DNA from: Sclerurus mexicanus | Lineage: Eukaryota > Chordata > Aves > Passeriformes > Furnariidae | Length of the DNA stretch: 64,000 bases | Assembly: GCA_013396755.1 (NCBI GenBank) | Contig: VWZF01000297.1 | Location: forward strand, 1-64,000 | Direction of reading: 5' to 3' | Shown here: piece by piece, positions 36,125-51,100 of the stretch | How positions within the stretch are numbered: position 1 is the first letter of the stretch | How the letters are laid out: the number at the start of each line of letters is the position of its first letter | Made by a program: the position numbers and the translations under genes | Notes under the pieces: model-generated | Told to the model about the DNA's origin: nothing | Databases searched by the model: none | What the model saw: only the letters and a program-made list of their open reading frames with translations

Positions 36125-39100
36125 GTAAGGAAATGTTTGTTTTTAATTGCTTACTGCTCTAAGCTAGAACGTGTTTGGTGGGAAAAATATTGTAAGCCAG
36201 GATGAAATCAGCAGGGCCACAGCTCTGGAGGAGATGCATGTGGAGAGTCCTCCTGGGGAACACAGTGAGGAGGCTGGCATCTGCTAATTCAACCTGGTGG
36301 ATGTATGCTGGGGTTATGTGCAGCCAGAAAGATTGGCATAGTGCCAGCAGAAAGGAAAAGATCACTTAACTCTGCTCTTAAAGTTTGAGGAATGAGTACA
36401 GTCTCTGGGGAGAAGATGTGTTAGACTTCCTAAACTGATAATTGCCGGTTGTTTTCTCTTCCGATGCCATTTCTTTATTGTGTAATAATACGGTTTCCTG
36501 CCTCTCCCCACCCTCCTCCTGGCTATTCTGTTGATGGTGTATTGGGAGTTTTTTAAATAGAATTTGAGTGGTACTGGAGTTAGTAACAAGTCCTTCATCA
36601 GCTTTGATTGGATTAGAAGTTAGACTTTTCTGAACTTCAATAGCAAGTCCTCTCCTGTTGTGGTAGTTAATAGCCTCAAACCCCTGAAAATTGAAAGTTC
36701 TGATTATACGGAAACTTTTTTTTCTTTTCCACAGTCATTGGTTTTACATGCAAAATATGTGCCACTTAGTCTTTGCAACTTATTCCTGAGCTGGTCCAAA
36801 ACAATTTTGCATTTTGGAAGCAATTGTCCTGTGTGTTTGGAAGAAGAATTCTTCCATGAAATGAAAGTCTCCTTACTCACAGTCCAGTAAAATATTCTTG
36901 TTTGCCTTTTTTCCCTTCTTCAGCACCCCACCCCCAATACAGCTTGCCCTTTTAAACTTAGAATGCCATGTGGAAAGATGCCTTCAGAGTTCCAAAACCA
37001 ACATAAAAATCCTAGAGCCTCATCCTGTGAACTGGAAAAAGTTTAATCCCATGAAACCTTTGGGCTTTGGTTTTTCCAAGAGAGAGGCAATGGAGAGAGC
37101 AGAGCTGGGACACTCATGAGAATTAAGCCAGTCCCTAAGCACAGTGAGGGTCTCTGGTTCAAAGGCTGCTTTCCTGTCCATGTGGGAAGGGGGAGGAAAA
37201 TATTGGTGAGCAGATTAGTAGGTCTTAATTCATCTTGAGACATTCTCAGATGAGAAGCTGTGAGGTCCACAAGGGTACTCTGAAAGTAAACACTAGCCTG
37301 GTACCCTTGATGTTCTTGCTTTCTTTGTAAGAGGTCAGCTTGGGGTTAATAACCCCTGGAAATAAATTTCACCAATTGTGCTAGCGTGTTAAGGTCGTAG
37401 ATGACAAGACTCTACAGTGAAGGAACTAAAGCTGTATTGATTAATTCCTTGTGTTAGCTGTGCATGTCCCTGTGAGACAGTTTATTGTAGGTGGAGAACT
37501 GCATAGACCAGTAAATTCCAAATGGAGTTGCCAGTTGTTTGGAGAACGCAGTGCTCTTTTAAGAGAACATGAGGTGGTGGGCATGTACTCCTGTCCTGCC
37601 CTCTCCTATCACTGAGAGGGTAGTCTGTCCCAGCCTCCAGAGTGTAGGCTTCTCTGGGGCCAAGGTCCCTTTCTACCTCTTCCAAAGCTTGTTTTGTCAT
37701 AGATTGAGTGAATGTTGATCAAGAGATGGGCAAGCTTGACTATGACCTAATGCTTAGTGCACCTGTTGCAGATAGAGATGTAGCACATTTCACTGCTCTG
37801 GAAAGTAACTGGTAATGTTCTCCTCTTCCACTCTTTGAAAAAAGGAGTCGTGACAGACACAAATCGCCACGAAGCAAAGATGGCAGTCGATCTGAGAAGT
37901 CCGTCACTATCCAGACACCTCCTGCAGAGCCGCTGCTTGGGAATGATGCCTCTCGGGCAGAGGAGGCCCAGGTAAGGAGTACATGAAAGCAAACGTGGAG
38001 TGTGTTTAGTGGAGCAGAGCATATGGCTTATTGGTTCACAAGTAGGAAAAAAGCATTGCTTGCCTGCTGCTTAGTAAAGAACCATGACTTATGGGTAGCC
38101 TTCATTCGTCCATAAAGCCAAGCTCTCAGTCAGTTTTGTCTTTTACTGAGAGCGTTACTTTTGGTAGCACCAGTGCTGATTTGACAACACCTTGAGCACT
38201 AATTTGCTTCTGTTTCCAAAGTGTCGTATGCCAAGCTCTATAGAAACATCCGTTTCTGTCATCTCACTGTGCATTATTCCGGTCAACCCTTTCACCTGTA
38301 CATGTGTTTTAGTTTTTAAGCAGGATTCTCTCTAGGTATTCACATAAAGTGCATGAGAACCAGGATTCCAGTAGAGAAAGAAGTCAAGAAATGTAAAACT
38401 AGCAGGAAATAGCTGTGAAGGAGGATGAACTTAGAGAAAGTTAGTACATTAACATGGGGTTAAATAAAGACTGGAATAATGCTGCATTTAGATTGTACCT
38501 AGGATGGATCGAGTATCCTCTCTGCTTTACCAGTTGATGTGAAGGTGCATACTCATTTTCAAAGAATGGCTGATGCTGCAAGATGTAGAATGTGTGATGT
38601 TTCAGTACCTTCTAGCTGGATTTGGGGTGTGTTTAACCTTGGTTGTGAGGCTCCACCTCTACCTTTAAAAAAAAGCCCTATTTTTGTTCAGTTTCTACCC
38701 AAACTGTGTATGCTGGTACTTTAACAGTATTCCTGTAGCTACTAGTGTGCTCACTTCATGTACTGCAGTTTGGTATTTTGTAATCATATGCTTGTTTTCA
38801 TGAATCCCAGCTATTATTTCAAATAGTTCTAACAGCACTGGTGAATTCTTAAGCCCTTGTTTTCATGCCGACCTCCTCAGTTAAAGCCAAAGCAAAATAA
38901 GTTGATGTGTGAGCCAGACTTTTCTCCTAGGGAACAGAGTGCCCTGAGTTAGGTCCAACAACTGCGCACCACTAGAGATTTAGACTCGTATTTCTTCTCC
39001 TATGAGGAAAGGCTGAGAGAGACGGGGTTGTTCAGCCTGGAGAAGACAAGGCTCCGGGGTGACCTTACTGTGGCTTTCCAGTACTTAAAGGGAGCATGTG

Positions 39101-42100
39101 AAAGAGCCAGAGTGGGACATGTCTTTAAACTGAAAGAGGGTTTAGGTAGATTGGGTACTAGGATGAAGTTATTTACTGTGAAGGTGGTGATGCACTGGAA
39201 CAGTTTGCTTGGAGCGGTTGTGGATGCCCCATCCGTGGAAGTGTTCAAGGCCAGGCTAGATGGGGCTTTGAGCAATCTCATGGCAGGCGGGTTGGATCTA
39301 GATGATCTTGAAAGTCCCTTCCAACCCATAGCATTCTCTGAGTCTATGGTTTCCATGTAATTGCACATGATTTTGCTTGTGCCACTTAAAGTGGGAAGAA
39401 TTATAAGGGGTAGACTGCAACTAGGGTTGTCTGTTGTCTTCTGGGATGTAGCCTTAAACTGTTCTGGTGTTTCTGTCCTGTCTCTTTTCTGCACAATTTT
39501 GCAGCTCATCAAACTGATGAAACTATAGAGAACTATTTAATGCATAAACATAAAATAGTTGAAATGCTTAAATTGCTTTACTGGAGACACTGGTAAAGGG
39601 GGAAATGTGGTAGGAATATGCTGCTTTTCAGGACATTATACAATGCAGATATCTGTTCTGGGACCTCTGCTTTGGTGAGAAGCAACTCAAAAAGCCATTC
39701 ATTAATTCAAGATGCTGACTATTTGTGGTTGGTCCGTCTCAAAACCCTACTGCTCTAGGCATGGGAGGTATTCATGTCTTGGAGTGCATTAGAAGTTAAA
39801 TCCCTGGAGTTTTTCGAAGTACTTGTGCTGCTTCAGTCTATTCCTTTCTCAAAGACTCTTGAAGACTCTTTCCTCTGGCTCTTAAAAAGCAGTGAATAAA
39901 AGTTTAAAATTATGTCTGTCTCTTTAAAACAGATTGTTTTGGTCAGCATGTGTAGTTGCAGAAGTCTGGGGGAAGGTGTAAATCCTCTTATAATGACACA
40001 AGCTACAGGAGGATACACTGAGGAGGATAGGAGGAAAAGCAAAGCGTGTGGTTCTGAATGAGCATTGCAGCTACAAAGCTGTCAGGTGCCAAGCAACAAA
40101 GCACATGCATTGCCACTCTTTGGTGTGCATTTGTGGGAAGCATCAGGAGTCTTCATGTGCATGAGTCACTCCAACAGCAGCTGTGACTCAAATCCATACA
40201 TGTCAGTGTAACTCTTTGGATGTGCCAGCAGCAGGAAGGAGCAATTGGAGGCATCGTGGGATGGGAGAACCAGCTTGCAGAAGTTCTTTGATGTTAACTA
40301 GGAAAGAAATGAGACTTTCAGAAAACATAATGTAATCTGAAACTTGCCTACATGGTGACTGTATTTCGGGTAGGCTTCTTTGTGGATAAATGGCTTTTGA
40401 CAATGTCCAGGATTGTAATACCAGAGCTACTTGGCAGTCTAGGATTCTCTAAACTTAAAAGCCCTGTACCTGAAAATATCCTCTGTGATCACCTGTAATT
40501 TGTTGGTTTAACTAAACTTTTACTAGATTGTCAGCTATTGAGGGCAATACTACTGTAGAGAATAAAAGACAGTGAAGTGGAGGAACTTGCTGGAGGCGTG
40601 GTTGCTTCTGTTACGGATGGTAAAATAACATGTGAACATGTTTTTGATTGTGTAACAACAACAACTGGCTTGAAACACTGAAATGAAAATTTCCCTTCCA
40701 GGTGCTTTTGTGGCGCACTTGCACCACAGAATTTGTGGGCTGGAATAATGCTAGTCCTTGCCCTGGACATGGGAACTGAAGATTATTACAGTTTCCAAGA
40801 CTTATGTCATGTTATTCATTAAGTATGGTGGAAGAAGAACCTCTGGGGTACAGTGAGTGGCACAGCAAGCTGAGCTACCTGCTCTACACTTACGGGTTTC
40901 TAACACCTAATGTTTATAGTCACTGGTTTGGACAGGTTGCCATTGTTTCCAAAACTTTGCTAATTGTCAGGGTTGATTTTGCTATATATTTTTTTCTGGA
41001 ACTTAAGGCTGTCATAGCAATCTTTCTGGGCAAGAATAATAGAACACCTGGAAGGAATAGTCTGATTGTTTCAGTGTTATTTTTATTTATCTCTTCCTCC
41101 CTCAGGATGACAACTGGGGTGAAACCACAACAGCAATCACAGGCACCTCTGAGCACAGTATTTCCCAGGAGGACATTGCCCGGATCAGTAAGGATCTGGA
41201 AGACAGCGTTGGGTTGGACTGCAAACGTTACCTGGGCTTAACAGTGGCAGCTGTTCTCGGACTCCTAGTCTTCCTTACCCCCATTGCCTTCATTCTGTTA
41301 CCCCAGATCCTGTGGCGAGATGATCTGGAGCCATGTGGTACTGTCTGTGAGGGACTGTTCATCTCTGTGGCATTTAAACTCCTCATTCTTCTGATCGGGA
41401 CCTGGGCTCTTTTTTTCCGCCAACCCAAGGCAGATCTACCAAGGGTGTTTGTGTTTCGGGCCCTTCTGTTGGTCCTCATATTCCTCTTTGTGTTTTCCTA
41501 CTGGCTCTTTTATGGCGTTCGCATCTTGGACTCGAAGGACACCAACTACCAAGGAATAGTGCAGTATGCCGTGTCTCTGGTGGATGCTCTGCTCTTCATT
41601 CACTACCTGGCCATTGTGCTGCTGGAGCTGCGGCAGCTGCAGCCCATGTTTGCTGTCAAGGTAGTTCGGTCAACAGACGGAGAGTCACGATACTACAGCT
41701 TGGGACACCTGAGGTAGGTACAAGCCCTTGAAGTCCAGCATTGTAGATTAGTGTGGTTGTGCTGCAGTGCAGAGTATCAACTGCTTTTGAATATGTGATA
41801 TCACTGGTTTTTGAATCTTCCCCCAGAAGAGTCCTAGAGTCCCTCTGAAGTTACCAAACCGAATCTCTCTTCCCCTCTATGTGTGTGGGAGAGGCTGTCC
41901 CTGCTTCAGGGGAGTATGATCTTTGGGCTACCCCTGATGAGATCTTTAAGATCCTTTTCTGGGCTTCTTGTCCTGTCTCCTTACTGGAGGAAAGTGGAGA
42001 GCCTTCCTTGTGTGGCTGAGTCTGGCTTGTGCTTTTTGGTTGTACAGGCCAGGTGCTGCTTTCAGAGCAGCCCTTCAGGCGGTGCAGAGCATAACTCAAA

Positions 42101-45100
42101 GCCCCCTGACAGCAGGCCAGTCCATGTGGCAAGCACTGAAGGAAGAAGTAGTGGCCCTGTGATAGTGTTCAGCAGCTAACTTGCTGTTAGAAATGTCCAT
42201 TTTCCTTCATTGCCCTGTGCAGTCAAGACCCATGCAAAGAATCTGTGTTAAGGTCCCTTGGGTCAGGTCTAACGTGGTCGTTCAGATCATGTGTGTACCT
42301 TTTGTGTCCAGTTGAAACACTTGTGTCCAGGTGTTTGTTCTCTGATGCTTGTTACTGTGACAGGCTGAGGCTACCTTGAAGGGCTTTGCCAGATGGCTAT
42401 ACCATGGGATGTGAAGACTGCTTCCAGTGACTAGGGGCTCTTTCCCTGCTTCTAAGATTGGCAGTATTTTGCAGTTTTGTGTTGGCTCGAGGGAAGTAGC
42501 GTTTAGTCCTGTTGAAGCGGTTGTTTTGATGCAGCCAAAGTCCTCCAGCAGTTCTGGAGCTTAAGAATGATGTTTTTAATGAGTATGGGGCATGTGTGGG
42601 TGCTTTTTTGGCAGTACTATGCTGCTCTGGTTTGGTTTTGTAGCCTGATGCTCTTTTGGCCATTAGGTATGGGTCAGTTTGGGTCAGATGTATGCAGGAG
42701 TATTTGGGAGCTGTGCAGTATCTGTAGGTACAACACGTGTATGCCTGCTTCCACCTTCCTGCTGGTGTTAACGCTTCCCTCAGCAAAGGTACAGGAAAGG
42801 ACGGTGTCTCAATCTGCTTAGTTCCTGTGTCCTCCGAAGCTCTCCAGAAATCTCTCAGTTCCTGTGTCCTGGTAAGCTGGCAGCTGAGCTCTGAAGATGA
42901 TTCCCCAGACTGTATGTGCACTTAAACGTCTGTTCTGCTTATCCTGTCCAGACCCCTATGGCATGCGTATCTGTGGCAGTTGAAGAGATTAGCATCTGCT
43001 GGGTTAAGTGGATGTAGGAACAGTCTCCTGCAGCCATTAGCTTAGCAATGGAATTGCTTTGAAGCAGATTTAATGGTTGAAGCTCAAGTCTGGGAGTTGA
43101 CTCCAGGATGTTTTTTCTGGTCTTTTGAGTGAACTAAGTCTGGACTCTCCTGTATTTTTCTTCTCTGTAGAATGTGAAGGAGAGCCCCTCTTCTGTAATG
43201 AAAGTGTTCCCATTGACTTAATAAAAGGTCACTTTCAGGATTTCAAAAAATGAACTGATCTCTAGTTTTCTTGTGAAATCAGTTCTTTTTGATTCCTCTG
43301 TGATAAGTGATCCAGCGTAGCCTTTAAGACTAGGGAGATGAAAAGATGACTACCAAAGAGCTCCCCTGTGCCATAACTTTGTGAGGTGTGATGAGGCAGT
43401 TCTCTCATAAGTGAATTCTGCCGAGCAAGCTTGGTATGTGTATGTATATACCTATATATACACACAGAATGCGCAGGTTTGGTTTGAGAGTTTGCTGGTT
43501 GCTTGGTGGTAGATTGTGGATTTGTGTTCAGAGGAATTGAGATCCTATGCCTGCCAAAGTCTGCACGTCTAGCTTGCCATCGTGGAGGCAAAGAATTTGC
43601 TTGAGAATCAAGGCCTAAATTTTTAATAGCACATGTGTTAGAAACAATGTTATGTCTGGTTCTCTCTTTGCAACAAGGTTTTTGAAATGTCTTGGGTGAT
43701 GCTAGAGCAGCAAAGAATTGTAAAACCTAGGGTGAAATCTGAGATGTATGAAAACTAGGAACTTCTCATTTGTTGGCAAGCTGATTTCAGTTTTGTTTGG
43801 TATATTGAATCCAAGCCATGCAGCACAGAGATGTTTCAGTGTCTTGTGTTATGAAAGAGTCTTGTCAAGTGTGTCTGATAATGGTAAACTAGTGTTGCTT
43901 TTTCCTTAGTTACTGACAGGTGAGTATAATATGTATTGACATGTGTATTGAAGCCTGTGTCTTTCCTTTTTTACTGATGCAAAGGTAAAATTGCGTAGGT
44001 TTGATCAGTGCCAAGTGTCTCCCAGCTTAGGGAGAGTTTGTCCCACTCTCACTACAAGCATGTTACTTGAGTGTAAATTGTAAGAGCTTCTGATCTTGAT
44101 GTGGAATGTGGCTTGGATGTGACAAACTGTAAGAAGTTAAAGTAGTTGGTATCTCTTTCAGCTTCTAAATGCTTAGGATTGTGAGATGTTTATATGAAAC
44201 ATGAAAAATATGTGTACTTTTGAACATCTTTGCAACATAATTTTGTAGAGTTTCCATGAGGGTCTTGACATGATTGTTGGTGAAATGTCAGTCAGGGTCA
44301 CAAGGGGCTGCCTTGTCCCTCTGGTTGAGTCTAGCTGGGGCATGGGGCTGGAATGGGAGGTCTGTTGATGTGAAAATGTGGAAACACACAAGGACAGCTT
44401 CGATTTCAGGAAGACTGGAGAAGCAGCTTTGTGGGTGTGATGGAGAAGTGGTTCTGAGTATGATGGAGTAGGCATATACCACTTGTTGATGCCTTTGGGC
44501 TCTCTTAGCCACCACGATGCTTGCCTTTCAAAGGGGTCTTGCATTTTTAAAGGGGTCTTGGAGAGATTCTGAGCTGCCACCTGAAAGGAAGAGGCATGCT
44601 TTAACAGGTACTGCAGTCTGACTGTCTCATGAAATCAAAACCTTTTGTCTCTTTATGCTCTCAAATATCTTACAAGTTTTGCTCACTGACAATCAATCCA
44701 TGGAGTTTGCCTTCTTTAGCAGTCCAGTGTGCTATGGAGAAGCTGGTGTTGAGAAGGGTCTTGATGCATCTTACCTTGCTCAGTGTTGCTTCTTATAGAA
44801 GTTCTGATTTTTTTTTACAGAAAAATTGTTGATATCAACCTTTTTAATCCAAGATGGAAGCTTTCTAATTCTAGGCCTTTTCTGATGAGGCAAAGGGAGC
44901 AGCTGTGGAAGTATGAGAACAGCATGCTTTCTGGGGGAGAAGGGAAGAAAACAATAGCTCAGCTGCCTTTCTGGCAAACCGCATTTTTGCAAGGCAGGGC
45001 ACAGACAGGATTTTCCACCCTTCCTGGATCCAAATGCAGTAAAAAAAAGTTGGAAGTGCTGAGTTAGGTATTCCACTCCACCCCTGAGGGCCCTAGGTCC

Positions 45101-48100
45101 AGGAGGGTAAGCATATTTGGGAGTAGTTCCCCAAATTCATATTATAATCAGCCTATTAATAGGCTGGCCTGGTCCCACCCCCAGCACTTTGGCTGTAACT
45201 TTTCTTCTGGGAGTCTTAACTGCCAAAATGAACGTTCCCTTTGGCATCGATTCAGGAGCTTGGAGGGGGAGTTAAAAATTAAATAGGAGTCCCAATGAGC
45301 ATGGTGCCAAGTCTCAGCTCACTGACTGCTCTGCTGCTCCTGTAGGAAGGGTTGTCATGCTGGGCAAATGCTCCATGGTAGTATGTATGGATAAAGAGCA
45401 GGGAGCGGTGTATATTCACGAAAAGTTAAGCCTGGGAAAATTGGAGAAGTTGGGTGGGAATGCTGTTGAGACTTTTGAAAGCAACAACAAAGGGAAACAA
45501 AGGTGGGGGAGCACAACAGCAGATAACTTTTCAGTTGAAAGGCTGATAGTTTTGCAAGCTGAGTCTTGGGTTTGCAGCTGAGGCTTCGGTTTGTCCCTAC
45601 ACAGGGACTCTGACGCCTGTCATCCACAGTTCGGTGCTCCTCTCTATGGCTCAGAAGTTATGTAGGAAGGATCTTGCTGGAAAAAAACTCTCCTGTTCTG
45701 TAGTTAGGGTGCTAAACATAGTCCTTTCCCCTGCAGTGAAGACTCCTTCCCCACCCTAGAGCTTTGCTAGTCTAGACAGCTCAAGAAAATGAATGGCTTA
45801 TAACACGTGGTAGTTACTGATCTTATGCATTGTCTGAATGTTGGGCTGCAGTATAGTCTTGGGTTTCTGAGGTTAGGGATGTCTGAGAGTGGGTCCTTCT
45901 CGTCCCTTTTCTTCATCCTTGCAGCAGGGATATGAGAAGCAAGGCCACAACAGTTCTGATAATTCATTTTGTTTGAGGCTGTGTGAAGTACTGAGAGCTT
46001 TGTTTGATCTGCTTCTCTGTTGTGATTTAACCCCAGCTGGTAACTAAGTACCACACAGCTGCTCACTCACACCCCCCACCTCACTCTGTACAATGGGAAC
46101 AAGAATCAGAAAAAATCATAAAACCTGTGGGTTGAGATAAGAACAGTTTAATAATTTAAATAATGTAAAATATAGTATTAATTAAATTATGAAATAATAA
46201 AACAATTGTAATGAAAGGGGGAGAGGGAAACATAAAACCCAAGAAAGGCAAGTGATGCACAATATGGTTGCTCTCCACTCACTGGCTGCTGTCCAACCCG
46301 TGTCTGCGCGGCAATCAGTGGCTCCCGGCCAGTATCCCCGAGTTGATATCATGTGCTATGGTATGGAGTATTGGCCACTTTGGCCACTTTGGGTCAGCTG
46401 TCCTGGCTCTGCTCCCTCCCAGCTTGTGCAACTCCTCACTGAGTGGCAGAGCATGGGAAACTGAAAACTCCTTGACTTAAAGTAAGCACTGCTTAGTAAC
46501 AACCAAAACATCAGTGTACTAGGAGGAAAATTAACTCAATCCCAGGGAAAAGCAGGACACTGTCCTTTCTGGCATGGGCTTGCCTTTGAACCAGCTGGCT
46601 GGGAAGCTGGTGGGGAAGCCTCTGTATGCCTTTGGAATCAGAGTACAGACAGCTGTGAGCTGGTTGATGTTCTCTGTCAATCTAATCAAGAGAAGCTTAA
46701 TACTCAGAAATAGTAGTTCTGTATGATAGAAGTGAGCATTCCCTTGTACCCCTGTTACCCGTCTCCATTTGCATGGATGTTTGCTGAACTGTGGTTTAAA
46801 AATCCAGGAAGGGAACAGCTGCTTCATCAAAACAGGTACCTATCTGAAAAGCCTGTACCTTCCCTACAGGAACTGTCAATATATGAAGAAGCCTGGTGGC
46901 TTGCACACACTCAAAAAAGAAAGTAGATGCAGACATGTTCTATGGCAGGGGAACACATTCTGTGGGTCTCCCAACTGAGCTGGAGGCAGCAGAGAAGCTG
47001 TTTCTTAGGTGGTACACGAGCCCTTACCTTTAATACAAACCAGAGCTGAAACAGAATTGCATGGTGGAAGGTGATGCCACATTTGACCCAGCTCCTTTGG
47101 GCTGTATTTGTTGAACCTGTTGCTTCAAAAACTGTGATCTCTGGGCTGTCAGTATTTACTCATAATGAATGTTCTCTTGTCAATGTCCTTTGGTGCCACT
47201 GGGACTTGTGTTCATTAGTGATGGAGCATGTGGAGGGCTACGGAGTAGAGTTAAGCTTGTCCAAACTCCAGCTTGCATTTGTAAGCCTTGCACATCCGAT
47301 CTTGTTGCTCAAATTGACCCCCATATCAAGAGTGAATTTTTTCCAAGGAAGAACACTTGATCAACATTTGAACTGTGCACAGTGCTCTTGTCTGGAGACT
47401 CATGCTGTCCTAAAATCTTCCTATTTCTCGAAAGGAAAACTTCCGTGGAATGTAGACACCTTTGTTTCTGCTTCTAGTGTGGTAAAACATATTAGCTTAA
47501 CCATGGGTTTGGGGAGATGGATCTCTTCCCTGAGGCAAGAGCTGCTGAAATCTTGCTGTTTTCTGGTGAAGGAAGTTCATGTGTGTGTAATTGCACTGGT
47601 CATTCATAGTGTGACTGATACCTTAGTTACACTCTGTTTGCAGTAGGGCAGTCAGAAGTGGGACTGCAGAACAAGCATTGGTGCACACTAGTGCAGTGCT
47701 GTACGTGCCCAGATAAATCCTGCTGGAGGCACTCGGGGCTTGTCCTTCTACTCTGCGTGGTGTTTGCTTGGTCTGTGTTCCCAAAGGCTGGAGGTGTTAC
47801 GCTGATCCTCCTTTCTCCTTGGGTTTCTGCAACTCTCACAGTCTTCCATAGTGATACACACTGATAAAAGAGATTGAGCTGATTGAGTTTTTACCTTGTT
47901 CTGTAGCAAAACGTCTTATTAATTGTCCTGCTGCCTTGATTACAGGAGCTTGCTTGAACAGCATGTTCCACGGGCAGTGCAGAGCAGCTCTGTCGCCGGA
48001 GCCTTCAGCCTGTGTGAAATTAAACTTGTTCCTGAATACATTTTCTCTGTTCTGAAATCAGGGTAAGGCGTCTTGATGCACATTTGTGTGTGTGTCCCGT

Positions 48101-51100
48101 NAGCAGCTTCTTTAGCCCTAAGTGAGACGTGTCAGACTTGTGACCCCCAAGCCAGTGTCTGTTCAGCAGCACTTCACATAACTGGATTGTTTACAACCAC
48201 CTTTTTGCAACTCATCACCTCCGCATCTGACCTAATTCTCCATATTCCTATTCCTGAGCTTGCAGAACTCTCTCTTCACAGTTGTGTGGCATTGGCGCCT
48301 TTCAAAACACCCTGTGCTGTAGCCATGGGGTAGGGAAGGAAGGTCTGACTTGCAGATGAACTAATAATGACTAAATGGGAAGAGACTTCTGACCACATTC
48401 TTAACCATTTTTAGTCACAAGCCATATCTTTCCCGCCTGCCTGTGTCTGCTGCCTCTGGAGGATGGTCATCTGATTGCTCTAGCCATGAAGGTACCTTGT
48501 GAAATTGCAGAAGGGATTTTCCAGTAGGCTCTGGAGAAAAAAAAATGCATACTGTTCCTTGCCGAGTAGGGAGCAGTCTCCTTTGATGTTTCAGATGAGT
48601 TATGGGAATGGTGCCTTGTTCTGTTTTACAAGGGTCTGTTTGGTGGTACATGAGGTGTGTTGCCAGCAAAGTTTGTCTAGGACTTATTGCTCGGGTCAGA
48701 GTAATGCCCTATTAAGGGGTGCTTGTTTGTGACAGAAGTGAACTGCAAGTTCCAGGAATGCCAGGTACTCCTCATTAGAGGTGAGGGGAAGTCTAGGATG
48801 TGCCTGTATCTGACCACACACACACACACAACTCTTCTGAGAGTTTCTGATGTGGTAAAGGCTGTCTCCAAAGCCTGGGAGGGCTCTGCTTTTCTGAAAG
48901 AAACGTGTTTTCCTAGCCTCTTACCCTTCTGCATACATTTTTCAGATGATTTTATGTATAGCTTTACACATGGAGCTGTTCCTCGTTTTGATAAAGATGA
49001 GAGAGCTCAGGGAAATGAAGTGTCCACAGCCATCTTTCTGCCCTTCTCTCCTTCCTTCCTTGATCTTGATCTGTGATGACCCCCAGCCCAGCACCCCCTG
49101 TACACACACCACCTCTCCTCTCCTTTTCACCAAGAGGAGGATTGAGTTGAGTGTACTAGAGCACAACGCAGGTACCAGTCATATTTGTGCTCCTGCGGAT
49201 GCATCAGGCAGCAAGGCTGAGTGGTGCAGGCTGATTATTATACCCTGGAGCAGTCTCACATTTTTGGAATACTTAATACTTTAAAAGTTTACAAGCCTAC
49301 TTGTAAGTAAAGTGCCCGCTGTCAATTATTAATCCACTTGCCTAGTCAGATATTACTTGCTCCCTGCAAGAATCATCCTGAAGGCTTCATCCTGAAAGAG
49401 ATGGGGCAGAGGAAATGCCATTGAGTTCATCTTCAGGGATTTCCTTTCTTGTTGGTTTGTCTTTCAAAATCAGCACTACCCAGAAGTACAGGAACAGTAT
49501 GCATTCCAGTGTACTCTGTACTTTAAGGGTTTGTCATGGAATTTCTGTTCCTCTGCTGTCTATGGCCTCCAAAGTGCCTGTGCGTGTACCACCCACGGAG
49601 ACAGATGGTCTCCCTAAGCTGCTGAACAAATTTTGTGGCCGTGAAGATACTTTTATCTTCAAATGCTGCAAAAAAACCAAAAAACAAAATCCACCCCCTC
49701 AACCTTTGACATCTGTTTCTTGTGGTGAATGATGAAATATTCTGCAAAGAAGTGAGCTGTGTGCCCTTTGGGGGAAAGGAGGAGGCTCACTTTTTGTTAA
49801 AAGGGCAAGGAGTTGTGAATTTAGAGTTCTTATATAGCACAACCAAGTAATATCCTAGAAAACTGGAAGCTAATTCCTGACCCTACCCTGAAGGAATAAG
49901 GAAGAGTTAATAGGGATCAGTGTGGTAGTAAAAGAATATTTGTTTAAATTATTTGTTTATTTATGGCTATAAAACTGAGGGCAATATTTTCTCTTATAAC
50001 TTGATTCACCCTCCAGCACACACTTCTGTTAAATGAATTTCTGTGCTTAAATTTGCTTTGTGCAGTTTAGGTCAAGTGGGGACATCAGCTGACAGAGCTA
50101 TTCCATGGCCGGCAGCAGAACAGACCCCTGGCATAGCAGTAAGGATCTTGGCTGTGGTTTGAGGGCTGCAGGCTGCTGACTCTGCCTTGTGCTTCTGAAG
50201 TCCTGGTAGAGGGTCATCTGCATCCTTGTTGGAGCTGGGGTTTTGATCTCAGCTTGGAACTTCAGATCATGTTCCTGGGGCCCCAGTGCTGTTTGTGCGG
50301 TTACTGAGTGCTGGTTATAAAATGAGGTGGCTCTTGCTTGTGCAAAGCTTTCTGGAGTGGATCTTTGTGTGGGATGCCCTGTGGTGGGGGGATGCTGTGC
50401 AGAGAGGACTGGGCTGTAGTCTGAAAGCTGATATTGCTCTGTGTGCAAAGGACTGCTAGTGGCTAACATGGATGCTGCCTCTTCAGGCCCATCTGCATAG
50501 GCTTGCTGGAGAGTAACATTCCAAAGTGTTTTGAGAGAAATCCTAGAACATGTGAAAGCTGCTCTATTGACTCAAATGACAACCTCATTCAAAGTTAATC
50601 CCATCCCCTGCTGGGGGTCAAGTAATAGGTGGTCCTCTTTCCTGAGAGAGCACCCTACCAGGCTGCCATGGGAACAAGGGCTGAATACTGATATTTCATG
50701 GGGGCAGCATCTAAATGTAAAGTCCTGTTACAGCACTAAAGTTTTGCTGCCTGTAGAATCTTTGAACACTTTCCTTCTGTTACTTCCTTGGAATTAAAGT
50801 TGTATTTCTTGGCTTTCACCTGAAAAAAACCCCAACCACCCTCTTCTCCCACTCTCAAAAAAGACTAATAAAAAGCCCCACCCTTAGATACTTCATGACT
50901 GTTAATGTAGCTTGAAGAATGCTGTGGCTGAATACTGGCCTTATTTGATACATGAATAGGCTTTAAATTATCTTTTGAAAATGCAGACTCTTGTAAATTT
51001 CTTGCCATACCTGCCAGTTCCTGTAGAGCACACCTTGTTGTCATCCTGTCCCTCTGACTGGCTTGAAACTCCTTAAATCCTAAGTATAACCTCAAGTGTG

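Noticed and set aside
39028..39360. 110-codon open frame
   Set aside because: It lies within the CR1 fragment and is an incidental frame through the repeat's 3' region.
40804..41241. 145-codon open frame overlapping the third VANGL1 coding exon
   Set aside because: It is in a different frame from the VANGL1 protein, whose frame matches human over the whole exon.
47071..47646. 191-codon + strand open frame in the VANGL1 long intron
   Set aside because: No domain, repeat or splice support that I recognise, and composition like the surrounding intron.
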